Shown here piece after piece: positions 37,217-47,264 of a DNA stretch of 64,000 nucleotides; position 1 is the stretch's first letter; each line of letters begins with the position of its first letter. The stretch spans positions 372,001 through 436,000 of the forward strand of contig NBAZ01000012.1 in assembly GCA_002794735.1 (NCBI GenBank), read 5' to 3'. Origin of the DNA: Pyrrhoderma lamaoense (lineage: Eukaryota; Basidiomycota; Agaricomycetes; Hymenochaetales; Hymenochaetaceae). Both the position numbers and the translations under genes were made by a program. A model generated the notes under the pieces. It ran no database searches and was not told the DNA's origin. It saw only the letters and a program-made list of their open reading frames with translations.

Positions 37217-38596
37217 ATGATTTTACTAGAGGTAAGTTCTCTTTTTGCTGCGAAACAATAACATTACAGGATAATATCTTACTGGTCTTGAATCTGAAAG
37301 GCGCATAATCACATCATCCAAACGACTATTAGTGAGAAGCTAGCAAAGTATGTATGGCGTACTACAAACACGCATGTACTCTGTGTAAGATACTGACCAT
37401 GCGTACGTAGACCTTCTTCGCTCGATGTCGGGTTTGTCGATTATGACGGAGTAAGATTCCATTTGTCTACGCCGGAGGTAAAGACAACGCTTTTGCTGTC
37501 AATGCACATCCGTTGCTGGGCAGAGCTCGAGCAATATGGTGCATTGGATGTACTAAGACGCGAGTACGGTGCATTGCTTGCCCCCAACCCGAACCGGATT
37601 ATAACGTCAGTCTAATCATCGATCTGAATGCTGCGCCGACAGAACCAGGTGTGTATCTTTTAAAAATACAACTAGATATGCCTTGAATACATCATATTAT
37701 CAACCGATCGGTCTTTGCTATATTGCAGAGGCCCGTGAATCATTCGTCAAGTCGCTATCACTTTTGAAACGTAATGCACTCGCAGCACCCTTCGAGAGTG
37801 CGTTCCAGACTCAGAAAACACTCGAATCGAGTGGGGAAGCACCGGATGCGAAAAGTGAATTGATGCAGATACATTATCGTGATGAAGAAGCTATCTACAT
37901 TCAAGCTGCCCCGGATCGTGTCACTGTGTTTTTCTCAACTGTATTCAAGGAAGAGACCGATAGGATCTTTGGGAAGGTCTTCCTTCAGGTATGTGCTTTA
38001 ATAGTTGTAGGATGTCTATAGATCTCTTTAATAATGATCTGATACACGACTTTGTCGCGAATGTAGGAATTCGTCGATGCTAGAAGGCTCTCCTCATTAC
38101 AGAATGCGCCCCAAGTTTTATACTCAAATAGGGATCCTCCACTCGAGCTTCGCGGTGTAGCAGGTCTGAAAAGTAGCGAAGATATCGGCTACGTCACGTT
38201 TGGTATGTGCATACAACTCAACTCTGATCTCATTTCGATTCCTTGTTATACTATACACGGCTTATACAACAAGATACTGATCTGTCTGTTTATACAGTTC
38301 TCTTCCCCCGTCACTTCGAGAAACCCGACGTAGCCTATTCAACTATCTCTCATATCCAACTCTTCCGTGACTATCTACATTACCACATTAAGTGTTCGAA
38401 AGCATATATGCATTCGCGTATGCGCTTCCGCGTCTCAGAGTTCCAAAAGGTGTTGAATCGGGCGAAGACTGAGGTAGCTACGACAGAACGTAAGACCGTC
38501 AGGCAAGTCCCCTTCTCTATTTGATACTTTCTTCTCTGATATTTGTTTGCTAACTGCCGGTTGTGAATTAGTGGGCGTACGATGGTCACACGCTGA
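37217..38596 (+). CDS. ARPC2: ARP2/3 complex subunit 2 (p34-Arc)
   Basis: ARPC2 is a structural core subunit of the actin-nucleating ARP2/3 complex and binds the mother filament. Exons: 37217-37231, 37301-37347, 37411-37648, 37729-37988, 38067-38202, 38298-38502, 38572-38596; 308 residues after one correction. Landmarks are [86 protein letters not shown] and the end [11 protein letters not shown]. The frame breaks in C5 at 37581-37585: with C6 the sequence reads through [14 protein letters not shown] as in relatives. The first exon is only 15 nt. The last intron has a GC donor (GCAAGT at 38503), and a second in-frame terminal exon lies downstream (see findings). Confidence 0.92.
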
Positions 38597-39094
38597 TAGA
38601 CATAAAAAATTCTTGTATCTATTCTGTGTATCACTTCGCATATTTCCCCTTCACTGGAATCTCAAATCACGTTACTTTTTTGAAGAGACTGAAGTTTGCG
38701 TTACTCTCCCAGCGCTCTTTTCGGGATCTTGATTGTGATATGCAGTATAAATTAACATAATAAGCCAAATGAGCTTGCTGATTTTGTTCCTACAGTCGGG
38801 GTATATCAAGGGAAGCTAGATTAGCAGAAGCTGAAATGGAAACGCCTATCGAATGGGACCGCCATAAATGTTGACTGTAGTTTCATCCGGCGGGCACTGG
38901 AGTTACGAAGTGACTTCAGAAGTCCATTGAAATTGCTAATTGGAGAGTTTTAACTCTTTACTGACTATACAGAGTAATTGCGCAGGACATATGATTATCG
39001 GACTTAAGGGACTAGTCATGGACAATTTTGGTTGAGGCGCGTTCTTTGTTCGGCCAGAGGGCGTTTGGAATCTGAGTCGGAACCCTGGGCGAAT
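38597..39094. other. spacer after ARPC2
   Basis: About 500 bp. It contains a possible alternative last ARPC2 exon (38796-38874); otherwise nothing is recognised. Confidence 0.45.
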
Positions 39095-39421
39095 CTATTT
39101 TTTGGTTTGAGGAAGAAATTGAAGTCGAAAGCAAAGACCAACCAGTTGTGATGATTTATAGAGTCCTATTTTATATCCGAGAAAAGACACAGTTCGTTGT
39201 CTCAATAGGTATAAAGGCAGGTATCTCAGTTGGTGGACTAGATATCGCCTTTGCTCCAGCAGGAAGAGATATCGCTTAAGTGGGAGACACGGCTTTATGT
39301 AGGTTTTTCTTGAATCCGTGACGGGGCTAAGGACAATCTGAACCAAATTAGTGTCTAACATTCCAAAGTTATTCTCATTTGCGGACTTTGCGGTAGTCCG
39401 TTGAGGGGTACTATCACTCAT
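39095..39421 (-). pseudogene. Small gene C, frame-disrupted relative of small gene B
   Basis: As written, this frame starts MSDSTPQRTTAKSANE and runs for 108 codons. Its first 40 residues match gene B (FGMLDTNLVQIVLSPV against LEMIDANMAQAVFSPA), then the match stops. In the next frame the match resumes (ISSPPTEIPAFIPIE against TSGPMSAMPGFTPTD). One base added near 39275 (CTTAAG to CTTAAGG on the minus strand) would join the two halves and end the protein at about 83 residues, roughly at 39170. The joining region contains a direct repeat of GCGATATCT. The leader sequence upstream (GTCG, AGATG, TTAGGGTTG, GTGAG, TGCTAA on the + strand) also matches gene B. It could be a decayed copy, or intact but misread. 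Confidence 0.5.
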
Positions 39422-40326
39422 TTCGATATCCCACCCTGGTTTAATGGCTTTCTTTTGCCTGGTTATTTCGGATATTGAGTATGTGAATAAAGGTTTGACG
39501 TCGAGATGAGATGTTAGGGTTGGTGAGTGTGTGATGCTAAAGGCCTTCATGCGCCTTGAAGATATATATTTCACCAAGTAGTAGCACAGAGACATAACAG
39601 CTCTTATATTCCCGGAGCTCTACTCTAAGAAAGTACATGTAGACGCAAGCATTTCTCCCCAAATACGCCTCTTCTACTTTCATCTGACTAGATGGAATGT
39701 GGTAGGTTCAGAAAACTTTGCCATAGCTTCCTCACAATAGTTAAAAAACCAGATCATTTTGATCAAGAAATTGCCCCTAGTTTAGATCACACAACGTAAA
39801 GAGCAGTGAACTTCAGTTTTGTGAGGTGCTCCTAGTATATAACAAAAGTAAGCTTACAAACTTCGTGAGTTAGGTTCATTAGTTTCCGTCAGTTCGGCAT
39901 AGTACCATCTTGAATCAATGCGCAGTTAGTCGGGGGCCAAGAGAGGATGAGAGAGGTGTCTCAAGAATGCCCTTCGAAGAGTATTCATATCCTACCCGAC
40001 ATCTTACGGAAGCTTCACTAACAGACACTTATATACTTGAAATAGCGCTGACTACCGTCTTGATGAAGGAGAGATGTATTGACTAAAATAACGTGGATGG
40101 GGGAAGGAAACTGTGCCAATCTGTACAATAACGAGGTTGGGCAAAGAGCTTATTATTAGGACTGTGCAATCTGCACGATACTTCAGAGCGCATTCTGAAT
40201 TTGGTGAAATCGGTTTCTCTAAGAGCCATCCGCCTTCTATATCTCAGACACTAACATAGACTCAATATAAGCCTATCGAGAGCCGAAATCAAGCATATTT
40301 GGATGGGGACTCGAACGAGAGGATAC

Positions 40327-40421
40327 ACGAGTGCGAAATGAAGGAGGGTTGAGTACGGGAACAGGGACGAGCCAAGTGCAAAATGAGGGGAAGGACGAGT
40401 GCGAAACGAATGTAGGGACGA
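40327..40421. repeat. Degenerate ~23-bp tandem repeat
   Basis: Three to four copies of a unit like ACGAGTGCGAAATGAAGGAG (40327, 40367, 40394), separated by GGGA-type spacers and partly diverged. Confidence 0.5.
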
Positions 40422-40467
40422 AGATAGCCAGGAGCCTGTTTTGCTTAGCTTGGGGTCAGCATACCCA

Positions 40468-40565
40468 TCGTACTTACCGGCCATACATACCGGATATACT
40501 TACTGCTCATATTTACCACTCTTACATACTTGTCCACCGTACTTACGTCTCATGATACTTACCTC
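40468..40565. repeat. Degenerate 13-16-bp repeat with TACTTAC core
   Basis: About seven copies of a loose unit containing TACTTAC or near variants (TACATAC, TATTTAC, GTACTTACG). On the minus strand the core reads GTAAGTA. Confidence 0.45.
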
Positions 40566-41626
40566 ACCTCGAACCTACCCAGTACGGGTTACCAACTAGC
40601 AAACGTCAGTATAGACTCACTGAAAGGGGAGCGGAGGTAGATAGGGAACGACTGTAGAGAAACTGTAGAAAGAGAGAAAGCTGGGTGGAAGGGCGTTTGT
40701 AAATAGGGCGATACTATATATTTGGAGTCGGAATAGGGCTGGTTAGACATGAGATTATAATGCGAGATTCAAGGTTAACAGCAATGTCCTTCCAAGCCCT
40801 CGATTAAGTCCCCACTATCTGTACTCCCCGATGTTATTGCGGGCTGCCGCTTTAACCCTTGTAAAGATGATGGATCGTACGGGCTATAGGTATAGAGGAC
40901 GAGGGTATTGCGCGCTCTAAACCTCTAGCTACTTATCTCCCGTATTACAGTGTATAGGAGCTAAGTCCACGCTTGTGTCTACTTAAGTATAGTGAAGAAA
41001 AACCTATATACAACACAAAGCGCAAGTACTTCACCGAGTCCTAGTACTGACCTATCAAACAATGAGCAAATTGACACAAAGTTTCGTCCATTCCTTCAAG
41101 GTTTGCTGATGGTCATTCTACAACCGTAAGCAGATCACGAGTAAGTATACCACCACGATTAATTAATGTTGCAAGTATGTACATGTACATTTACAGGGAA
41201 AGAAAATAAATATGTATCTCGTAAAACTCGATTCCGTCGTTTTTGTAAGCCACCGAAGTTCTTCTAAATAACCATAAATATTGCAAAACTCAAGTAAAGC
41301 TCCCGCATACCGAGAAAAATAGCTAGCTCGGACCCTGCGATGCAGATAGTTTACCGAGCACTATATCTGGAGACCTTAGGTCGTAGATCATATCCTATAG
41401 CTTCTCTGAGATGGTAATACTGAGCATCCTATGATTGCATCGTGCATCCATATAGCATCAAGTAACCCACTCAGTTGTCATATTGAGGATGAACCTCATG
41501 TTTTTGGAGTATCCCTCGTGTACACACATCATTCTCTATATTAGATCTCTGGAGATATATTAGATTTCTATACTAGTACTACTACCACATGGACAGACGT
41601 ACTAGTACATATTTCAACGTTTTTAC

Positions 41627-41953
41627 TTAAGATTGCTTTTTACCAGCACTTGCTGAGCCACTCTTCCCACCCGTAGACGGTGGTGTCTTCTTTTTCATTA
41701 CCGGCGATAGTGGATCGGTAGGTGTAAAGCCAGGCATTGCAGACATTGGACCAGATGTCGCCCTTGGTCCACGGGCGGGGCTAAAGACGGCCTGAGCCAT
41801 ATTAGCGTCTATCATTTCGAGTTTGTTACTGCTGCCCGAGTTTGCGGTCGGATGATAGGTGCTACTATTCGATACCGTTTCGACTTTAAGCTCTGGCTTA
41901 GTGGTCTTATTTTTTCCGGCATTACTTTGTCCAGTCTTGCTTTGTCCGGTCAT
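41627..41953 (-). CDS. Small gene B, 108-aa basic disordered protein (family with A and C)
   Basis: A single-exon frame starting MTGQSKTGQSNAGKNKTTK and ending with a Lys/Ser/Gly-rich tail (VMKKKTPPSTGGKSG). It has a short conserved core LEMIDANMAQAVFSPARGPR, followed by a Pro/Met segment GPMSAMPGFTPTDPLSPV. No signal peptide or membrane segment is present. The start is placed at the ATG about 87 bp after a TATA box, matching gene A; the upstream in-frame ATG at 42088 would lie above the TATA box. The core is shared with gene C, and the ends and promoter with gene A. I do not recognise the family. Confidence 0.6.
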   Translation of the reverse strand: MTGQSKTGQSNAGKNKTTKPELKVETVSNSSTYHPTANSGSSNKLEMIDANMAQAVFSPARGPRATSGPMSAMPGFTPTDPLSPVMKKKTPPSTGGKSGSASAGKKQS

Positions 41954-42039
41954 TTTGACTGCTAGTGTGAGGATGTAAGTGTGTCGTAGAGATGTGAGGT
42001 TTGGGTTGATGGTGAGTTTCAGACGTGTGGTGCTAAGCT

Positions 42040-42048
42040 CTTTTATAC
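42040..42048 (-). promoter_or_regulatory. TATA box of small gene B
   Basis: GTATAAAAG on the minus strand, identical to the one before gene A and at nearly the same distance from the ATG. Confidence 0.6.
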
Positions 42049-42111
42049 CTCGTAGACACTCCCGAGTTTCAGACCTCCGGTTGGCCATTAAAGTAATTTG
42101 CAGTCATTGGA

Positions 42112-42172
42112 AAAGGTCAAATTATGAGGATACTTTTCTTTTGGAAGTGTACCATATTCCATTCTAGAAAAT
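42112..42172 (-). promoter_or_regulatory. Upstream block shared by small genes A and B
   Basis: On the + strand: AAAGGTCAAA, TATGAGGATA, TTTTCTTTTG, then TCCATTCTAGA. It is the counterpart of 20929-20990. Confidence 0.5.
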
Positions 42173-42605
42173 TTGTGAGCAAACAGTAACCACAAACAGT
42201 AGTTTGGCGTTCTGCCCGACTATGCAGAATCCTGACAAGGTGCTTTTTCGTAACAAGTCACAATGTAAAAGCACGGCCAGTAACGAAATAACGATAGTGC
42301 AAATTTTACCACAATTTGCTCAGTTATGGACATATGAAGATGCAGTGCATACAGTGTCCACATCGGTTACAAGATTCAAAGTACCTTCTCTTAGTCGACA
42401 CCTGTGTTTGGTCAATACCAACTTTTAGACTACGCACATTTCAGTTGAGGGTACGACGTTGGCTAACTTCCACGTGTAATCGTAAGATGTCAATTTGTAG
42501 GATATTCGGAGTTGTCAATGTATGATAATTCTTCACCATTAGTCTGCTAATGCATAACATAGTGTAACAGCAAAATTATACAAAGTATATTCTCAAAATC
42601 AAACT
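42173..42605. other. intergenic, no gene seen
   Basis: About 430 bp between the upstream block of gene B and the PPR gene stop. Only short frames. Confidence 0.5.
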
Positions 42606-44489
42606 TCAAGGAAGATATGTTTTCCCTCTACCAGGCATTTTTGTCTCCGGAAGCAAAATAGACCATTGTTTTCCATCCGAATCCAAGAAATTTTGCAAAC
42701 GGGCAAGAGGTTTGTAGCCCATCTGTCGCAGTTCTTCCAAGGCTACTTTGTACCGTGAGTCCTTTTGCAAAAAGCATTTTCTAATGATCATCTCGTATGC
42801 AGTGTAGGAAGGCTTGTTGCCAGTCGCCTTCAGTTCCTCGAGATAGAAGAAAGCATCCTCATAGTTATCCTGTTCTATCGCAGTCAAGATCATCCATTCG
42901 TACACTTTCTCAGATGGCTTTAAACCCGCGCCTTGTATCTCCCCGAAAAGTCGCTCAGCGAGTTCAATGTGTTTGCTGCGTTCGCAACAATGAAGTAGGG
43001 ACTCAAAGGTTTCAGTGCTAGGTTCGATACTTAGCTGTGGCATCGCTTTGTATATCCCAACTGCCCTCTGTACGTCTTTACGGAAAACGCAGGCAGAGAT
43101 AAGAATATTAATAGCAACGACATCAACCTTTTCGCCCTCTTTCAGAAGCTCTTCCACAAGGGTATAAGCAGCGTCGATCATGTCAGGGTCACGTTCGATT
43201 ACAGTTTTCAGAGACTGAGCTGAGTTCAGAGTAGGTGTAACACCACTGGAACGCATTAGATCTAGGACTTTGAATGCCTCCTTTATCTGACCATTTCGGA
43301 CAAATGCATCAATCAAAGGAGAAAAATGATGCTCTTGCAACTTGATTCCACTTGCTTCAAGCTGTTGAAGAGTGTCAGATGCAAGTACAGGGAGACCATG
43401 ACGTGCAGCAGTATGAAGAACTTCTTGACAGAGACCTTCATTCGGGACAACACGTAGATTTGTAACCACTTTTTCCCAGCAGTAGAGAACTCCGTCTGCC
43501 TTTTGAGAAAGAGGTTTAGTATATGGTACTTCTGGATTTGGATAAAGGCGCTTACATATAGTTTCTCTGAGCATACGCCCAGAAGTTTTACCCACACCTC
43601 ATTATCCAGACGTAGAATTGCTGATTTTTCATACCAAACCGCGATATCTAGAGCTAAACGAGCTTCACCCTTTTGGACCAATGAACCAACGATGACTTGC
43701 ACACTGTACTTGGAAAGCTCCACCCCACTCTCAAGTAGGTCAGCCATTCGACATAAAGCCATTTCTGTGTTCTCTTTATCCACAAAGTATTTTATTATTA
43801 TATCGTAACTTCGGTGATCCAGAGCTATGTCTAGTCTCTTCATCTCGTCCAATACATGATAGAGGTCTTGAAGAGTATTAGAGGACTAATCGGAAATTAT
43901 CTTCATGTCAGCTCGACCTATATACAGAGAGAGAGTAGAACCATTAAAACTTACTTTTAATAGTGAGTTAAAGTGAGATACATCAGGATTGATTCCTTTA
44001 ACCTCCATGTCCTTTATAACCGCCCAGGCTTCCTTGTACATACCTTCTCCAGAAAGGGCCTGTAGGATGTAAGAGTAGGTCATGCTATCGGGTTCAATCC
44101 CATTCTTTTTCATTTCGGCCGCTTTCTCAAGAACTTCCGCTGTATTTTGATTCAAAGAGAGTTTACGAAGATTCAAATTGTACTCCGATGTACGACTGCC
44201 TCGTTTGTATAGTTGTCTACTGGATTCGGAGATACAGAGCTGAATGGGACGGCTTTCTTTCTGGGCCTGTCATTTCCCCCTGAGGCCTGAACACTAGTCG
44301 AATTTTGACGATAAGAGTTGTGACCTGAAACAGAGTGTTCAGTTCCTGTTCACTGAGTGCGAAATTCAAAGAGCCGTACATACTTGTCGGAAATATGGTC
44401 GTTACCCGTGTGAGCGCTTTAGTAACCTTTGTCTGTCTCGACACCCAGAGGCATTGACTAATGGCATGTTTTGAAGACGATGCAAACAT
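42606..44489 (-). CDS. Pentatricopeptide repeat (PPR) protein, probably mitochondrial
   Basis: Four exons (44489-44384, 44324-43955, 43885-43556, 43499-42606) give 566 residues after one correction. PPR units of about 35 residues are visible: NGIEPDSMTYSYILQALSGE, VKGINPDVSHFNSLLK, VDVVAINILISACVFRKDVQ, LSIEPSTETFESLLHCCERS, AGLKPSEKVYEWMILTAIEQ and TGNKPSYTAYEMIIRKC. Such proteins bind organelle RNA and aid its processing or translation. The N-terminus (MFASSSKHAISQCLWVSRQ) is basic, Ser-rich and without acidic residues, as in mitochondrial presequences. The frame breaks near 44203: the N-terminal reading ends after DNYTNEAVVHRSTI, while one added C gives DNYTNRGSRTSEYNLNLRKL, which leads into the repeats. 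The gene is divergent from RAD21 with a 214-bp spacer. Confidence 0.85.
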
Positions 44490-44703
44490 GACCTATAGTT
44501 CCTTGTGACCAGTGGCTATTGCAAAAATCCAAGTATCCCTGTGGTCGATCACTTACTGTAAATAGAGATAGGTTCTCACAGCCAAGTTCAACACCACCGT
44601 CACACCGTGTCTTGTTACTTTATCTCATACTCCCGACGCGCTCTCGGCTTGAGGCCGCGTAGGTACTTTCTGAGATTATTGGTTTATCATCTTGGTTATA
44701 GCG

Positions 44704-46996
44704 ATGGTAATATCATTATAAATTCTGCTTTTATGCTGATTCTGACTTATTTCCTTATTAGTTCTATTCAGAGGCTATACTGTCAAGACGAGGGCCACTT
44801 GCAAAAGTATGGCTTGCTGCCCACATGGAACGTAAACTTTCCAAGACCCAGACCCTTCAAACAGATATTGAAGAATCAGTCGGTAAATATTAATCAGCTA
44901 GCAGCCTTAAAAAAACTAATTTGGTTCCAGATGCAATTATGGGCCAAGAAATCGAAATTATGGCTTTGCGTCTGAGCGGCCAGCTTCTTCTAGGTGTAGT
45001 ACGTATCTATAGCCGGAAGGCCAAATACTTGCTTGATGACTGCAATGAAGCGCTGCTAAAGATCAAAATGGTAAGCGAATTAATGATATACATATATAAG
45101 TCAGTTTGTAAAGATCACAACTATACAGGCCTTCCGCCCTGGAATGGTTGATATGACGGAGGACCAGCTAGCAGTAAACCGAAACGCTATCACCCTACAA
45201 GAAAACAACATAGACTTTGATCTAATGCTAAATGACTTCAATAACTTGTGCGTTATCTGTAGCTCGTGGATCTAGATACTGAAATTGATTTTTATATCTT
45301 CAGTGATGTTGATTTTGAGGATAGAATAACTCAAGGTGGCCAACATGTAGCCCGTAGAGCGGATATCACCCTAGCGTCGGCGAATGATCTTTTAATCGAT
45401 TTCGACAACACTGGGTTTGATTTTGACCTTGGGCCTGGTGACGGCATCGGATCTCAAGACTTAGACGTGGATCTAGGCATTGACTTCGGGATGGTCTAGT
45501 AGATGGAGACGCAAATCGTACTGGGGTTGAGGACGAAACCATGAGTGTTGAAATTGGACGTGATGCTACTATGCACAGGTCACCTAGGGAGTCATTGGAC
45601 TCGCATATACTAGGAAAGGGCTTTGGCGATGCCGACATATTATCGGTCAGGAGTAGGGCTGCTTCAGAGAATCCATTAAACCCAGATATAGACATGGATT
45701 TTGGAGGTGATCTAGGTGGCATGGACCTTGATCTTGGAATCGATTTTGGAGATGTACCTATCACGGACATTGAACCAGGTGCACCCACCCGGCCGCGGAA
45801 GACCGACCTCCTTCAAGAGCTTGTAAGTCATGAGTATGATGATAAAAACCTTTGCTGAGCTATCGTATGTTATAGCATCTCGTCTTACTACTCCGCCCCC
45901 TTCACCCCCACAGGATCCATCTGCGCTTCAAGGAGAGACTATTGAACAGGATAACCAAGCGACTCCTACAGGGAAACGAAAGTTTACAAATAAAAAACAA
46001 ATAATTGATTCTGTTACGGAACTAGAGAATGGACCGGGGATTAACGTTGGCCGTGGACGCAACGCTAATAGCCAAGTAGATGTTAGTGGAATTGTCACAA
46101 AACATAACTTCCTGCCTCGCTCCCGCAGTGTTATGCGTCTTTTGGAGATTCGTCAGGACCCTCTTTCACACTTTCTTCCGACAAAGATAACACCAACAGG
46201 CTCCTACTTCTGTGCAGCGCCTCCCGGCCTTGCCCCTGAGCTTACTGACATGTTCATGCGACCAATAGAAAATATAATTGGTCCAAAACGCCGTGAAGCA
46301 TTCCCGGATAAGCCTAATAAGAAGGCTCGGCTGGATAAGGAGAATGTTGAAGAAGACATTGAGCAAGCTCGTCGAGCGGGTAGTCTTGCACCTAGTTTGG
46401 CTATGGGTAGTGATATCCTCCACCATACTAACATGGGTGCTGCCGACTTTGATCAAGGATTCGATTTTGGTGATAACACCGGTGGTTTGGATGATTATCA
46501 ATTTGATGTAGATATGAATGCAGACACTAATGTGGATCGTGCTCGTTCCAAAAGTCGTCTATCGTCCCCTGCCGCTGAGGGCGAGCTGTTTGACGATCTT
46601 CAGGAAGGAGAAACATATGCAGACGCCAGTTGTCCTATCGCAATGTTTGATGACAGACAGAGTCAGAGTCAGCAAGAGGCTGCTATACAGGAGGGTAAAG
46701 GTTATAGCAGGACAACAGTAAAGGCTTTGTCTTTTGTTCGAAAGGAACTCCAGCCATCTTCTACGGGAGAAGAGAAGGTGATGAGCTTCCAGCAGGTATC
46801 TACCAAGGCGTCGAAGCGTGCCGCATCTGCCTTCTTTTTCGAATTGCTCGTTTTGGGCACAAGGGATTGCGTCAAGCTATCTCAAAGTGGTCCGTATGAG
46901 AACATTGAAGTCCGTGCAAAGGACAAACTTTGGGAGCGCCAGAGGCATGCATCAGTAGCACCTTCAGTCGCTCCCTCTGTAGCGGCTGGTGCATGA
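44704..46996 (+). CDS. RAD21: Cohesin kleisin subunit Rad21/Scc1
   Basis: Rad21 closes the SMC1-SMC3 ring that holds sister chromatids together. Exons: 44704-44706, 44762-44882, 44931-45070, 45129-45247, 45304-45822, 45914-46996; 661 residues after one correction. The N-terminal kleisin domain is unmistakable ([60 protein letters not shown]), and the C-terminal winged helix is [20 protein letters not shown] then [11 protein letters not shown]. The middle is acidic with several DLGIDFG-like repeats. The first exon is the ATG alone. The frame breaks at G3 45488-45490: as written it stops at FGMV, but with G4 it continues [18 protein letters not shown] into the next open frame. The last acceptor (CACCCCCACAG) was chosen because it keeps frame. 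Confidence 0.93.
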
Positions 46997-47264
46997 TAAA
47001 CTCATGTAACTTTTTTTGATAGTTTCATTCAATCTTGTTTATTACCACCCGCGATACCTACTTCTACTCACTTCTCTACATTTCCTATCTTCTTGCTTAT
47101 GTAAATCTATCTTTCTCTTGCTTTAGCTTTTCTTCCCCCACATTTCATGTCTTGTTTTCAATTTCAGAGAATCAGGCTTGTTGTACACTAAGACTTAAAA
47201 CACACATATATACTATATGTCAACAGACTACCGTTTAGTCATCATATCAGTCTTGACAACATAC
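46997..47264. other. convergent 3' ends of RAD21 and GH16 gene
   Basis: About 270 bp; no gene is seen. Confidence 0.5.

Larger units (their letters stand above)
39422..41626. other. gene-poor stretch with degenerate tandem repeats
   Basis: About 2.2 kb with no supported gene. Two adjacent degenerate tandem repeats lie at 40327-40421 and 40468-40565 (listed separately). Confidence 0.5.

Noticed and set aside
45823..45913. Another frame break in RAD21 at the last intron
   Set aside because: Using the TATAG acceptor at 45881 puts the frame out, but the CACCCCCACAG acceptor further on (exon from 45914) keeps frame without any correction.
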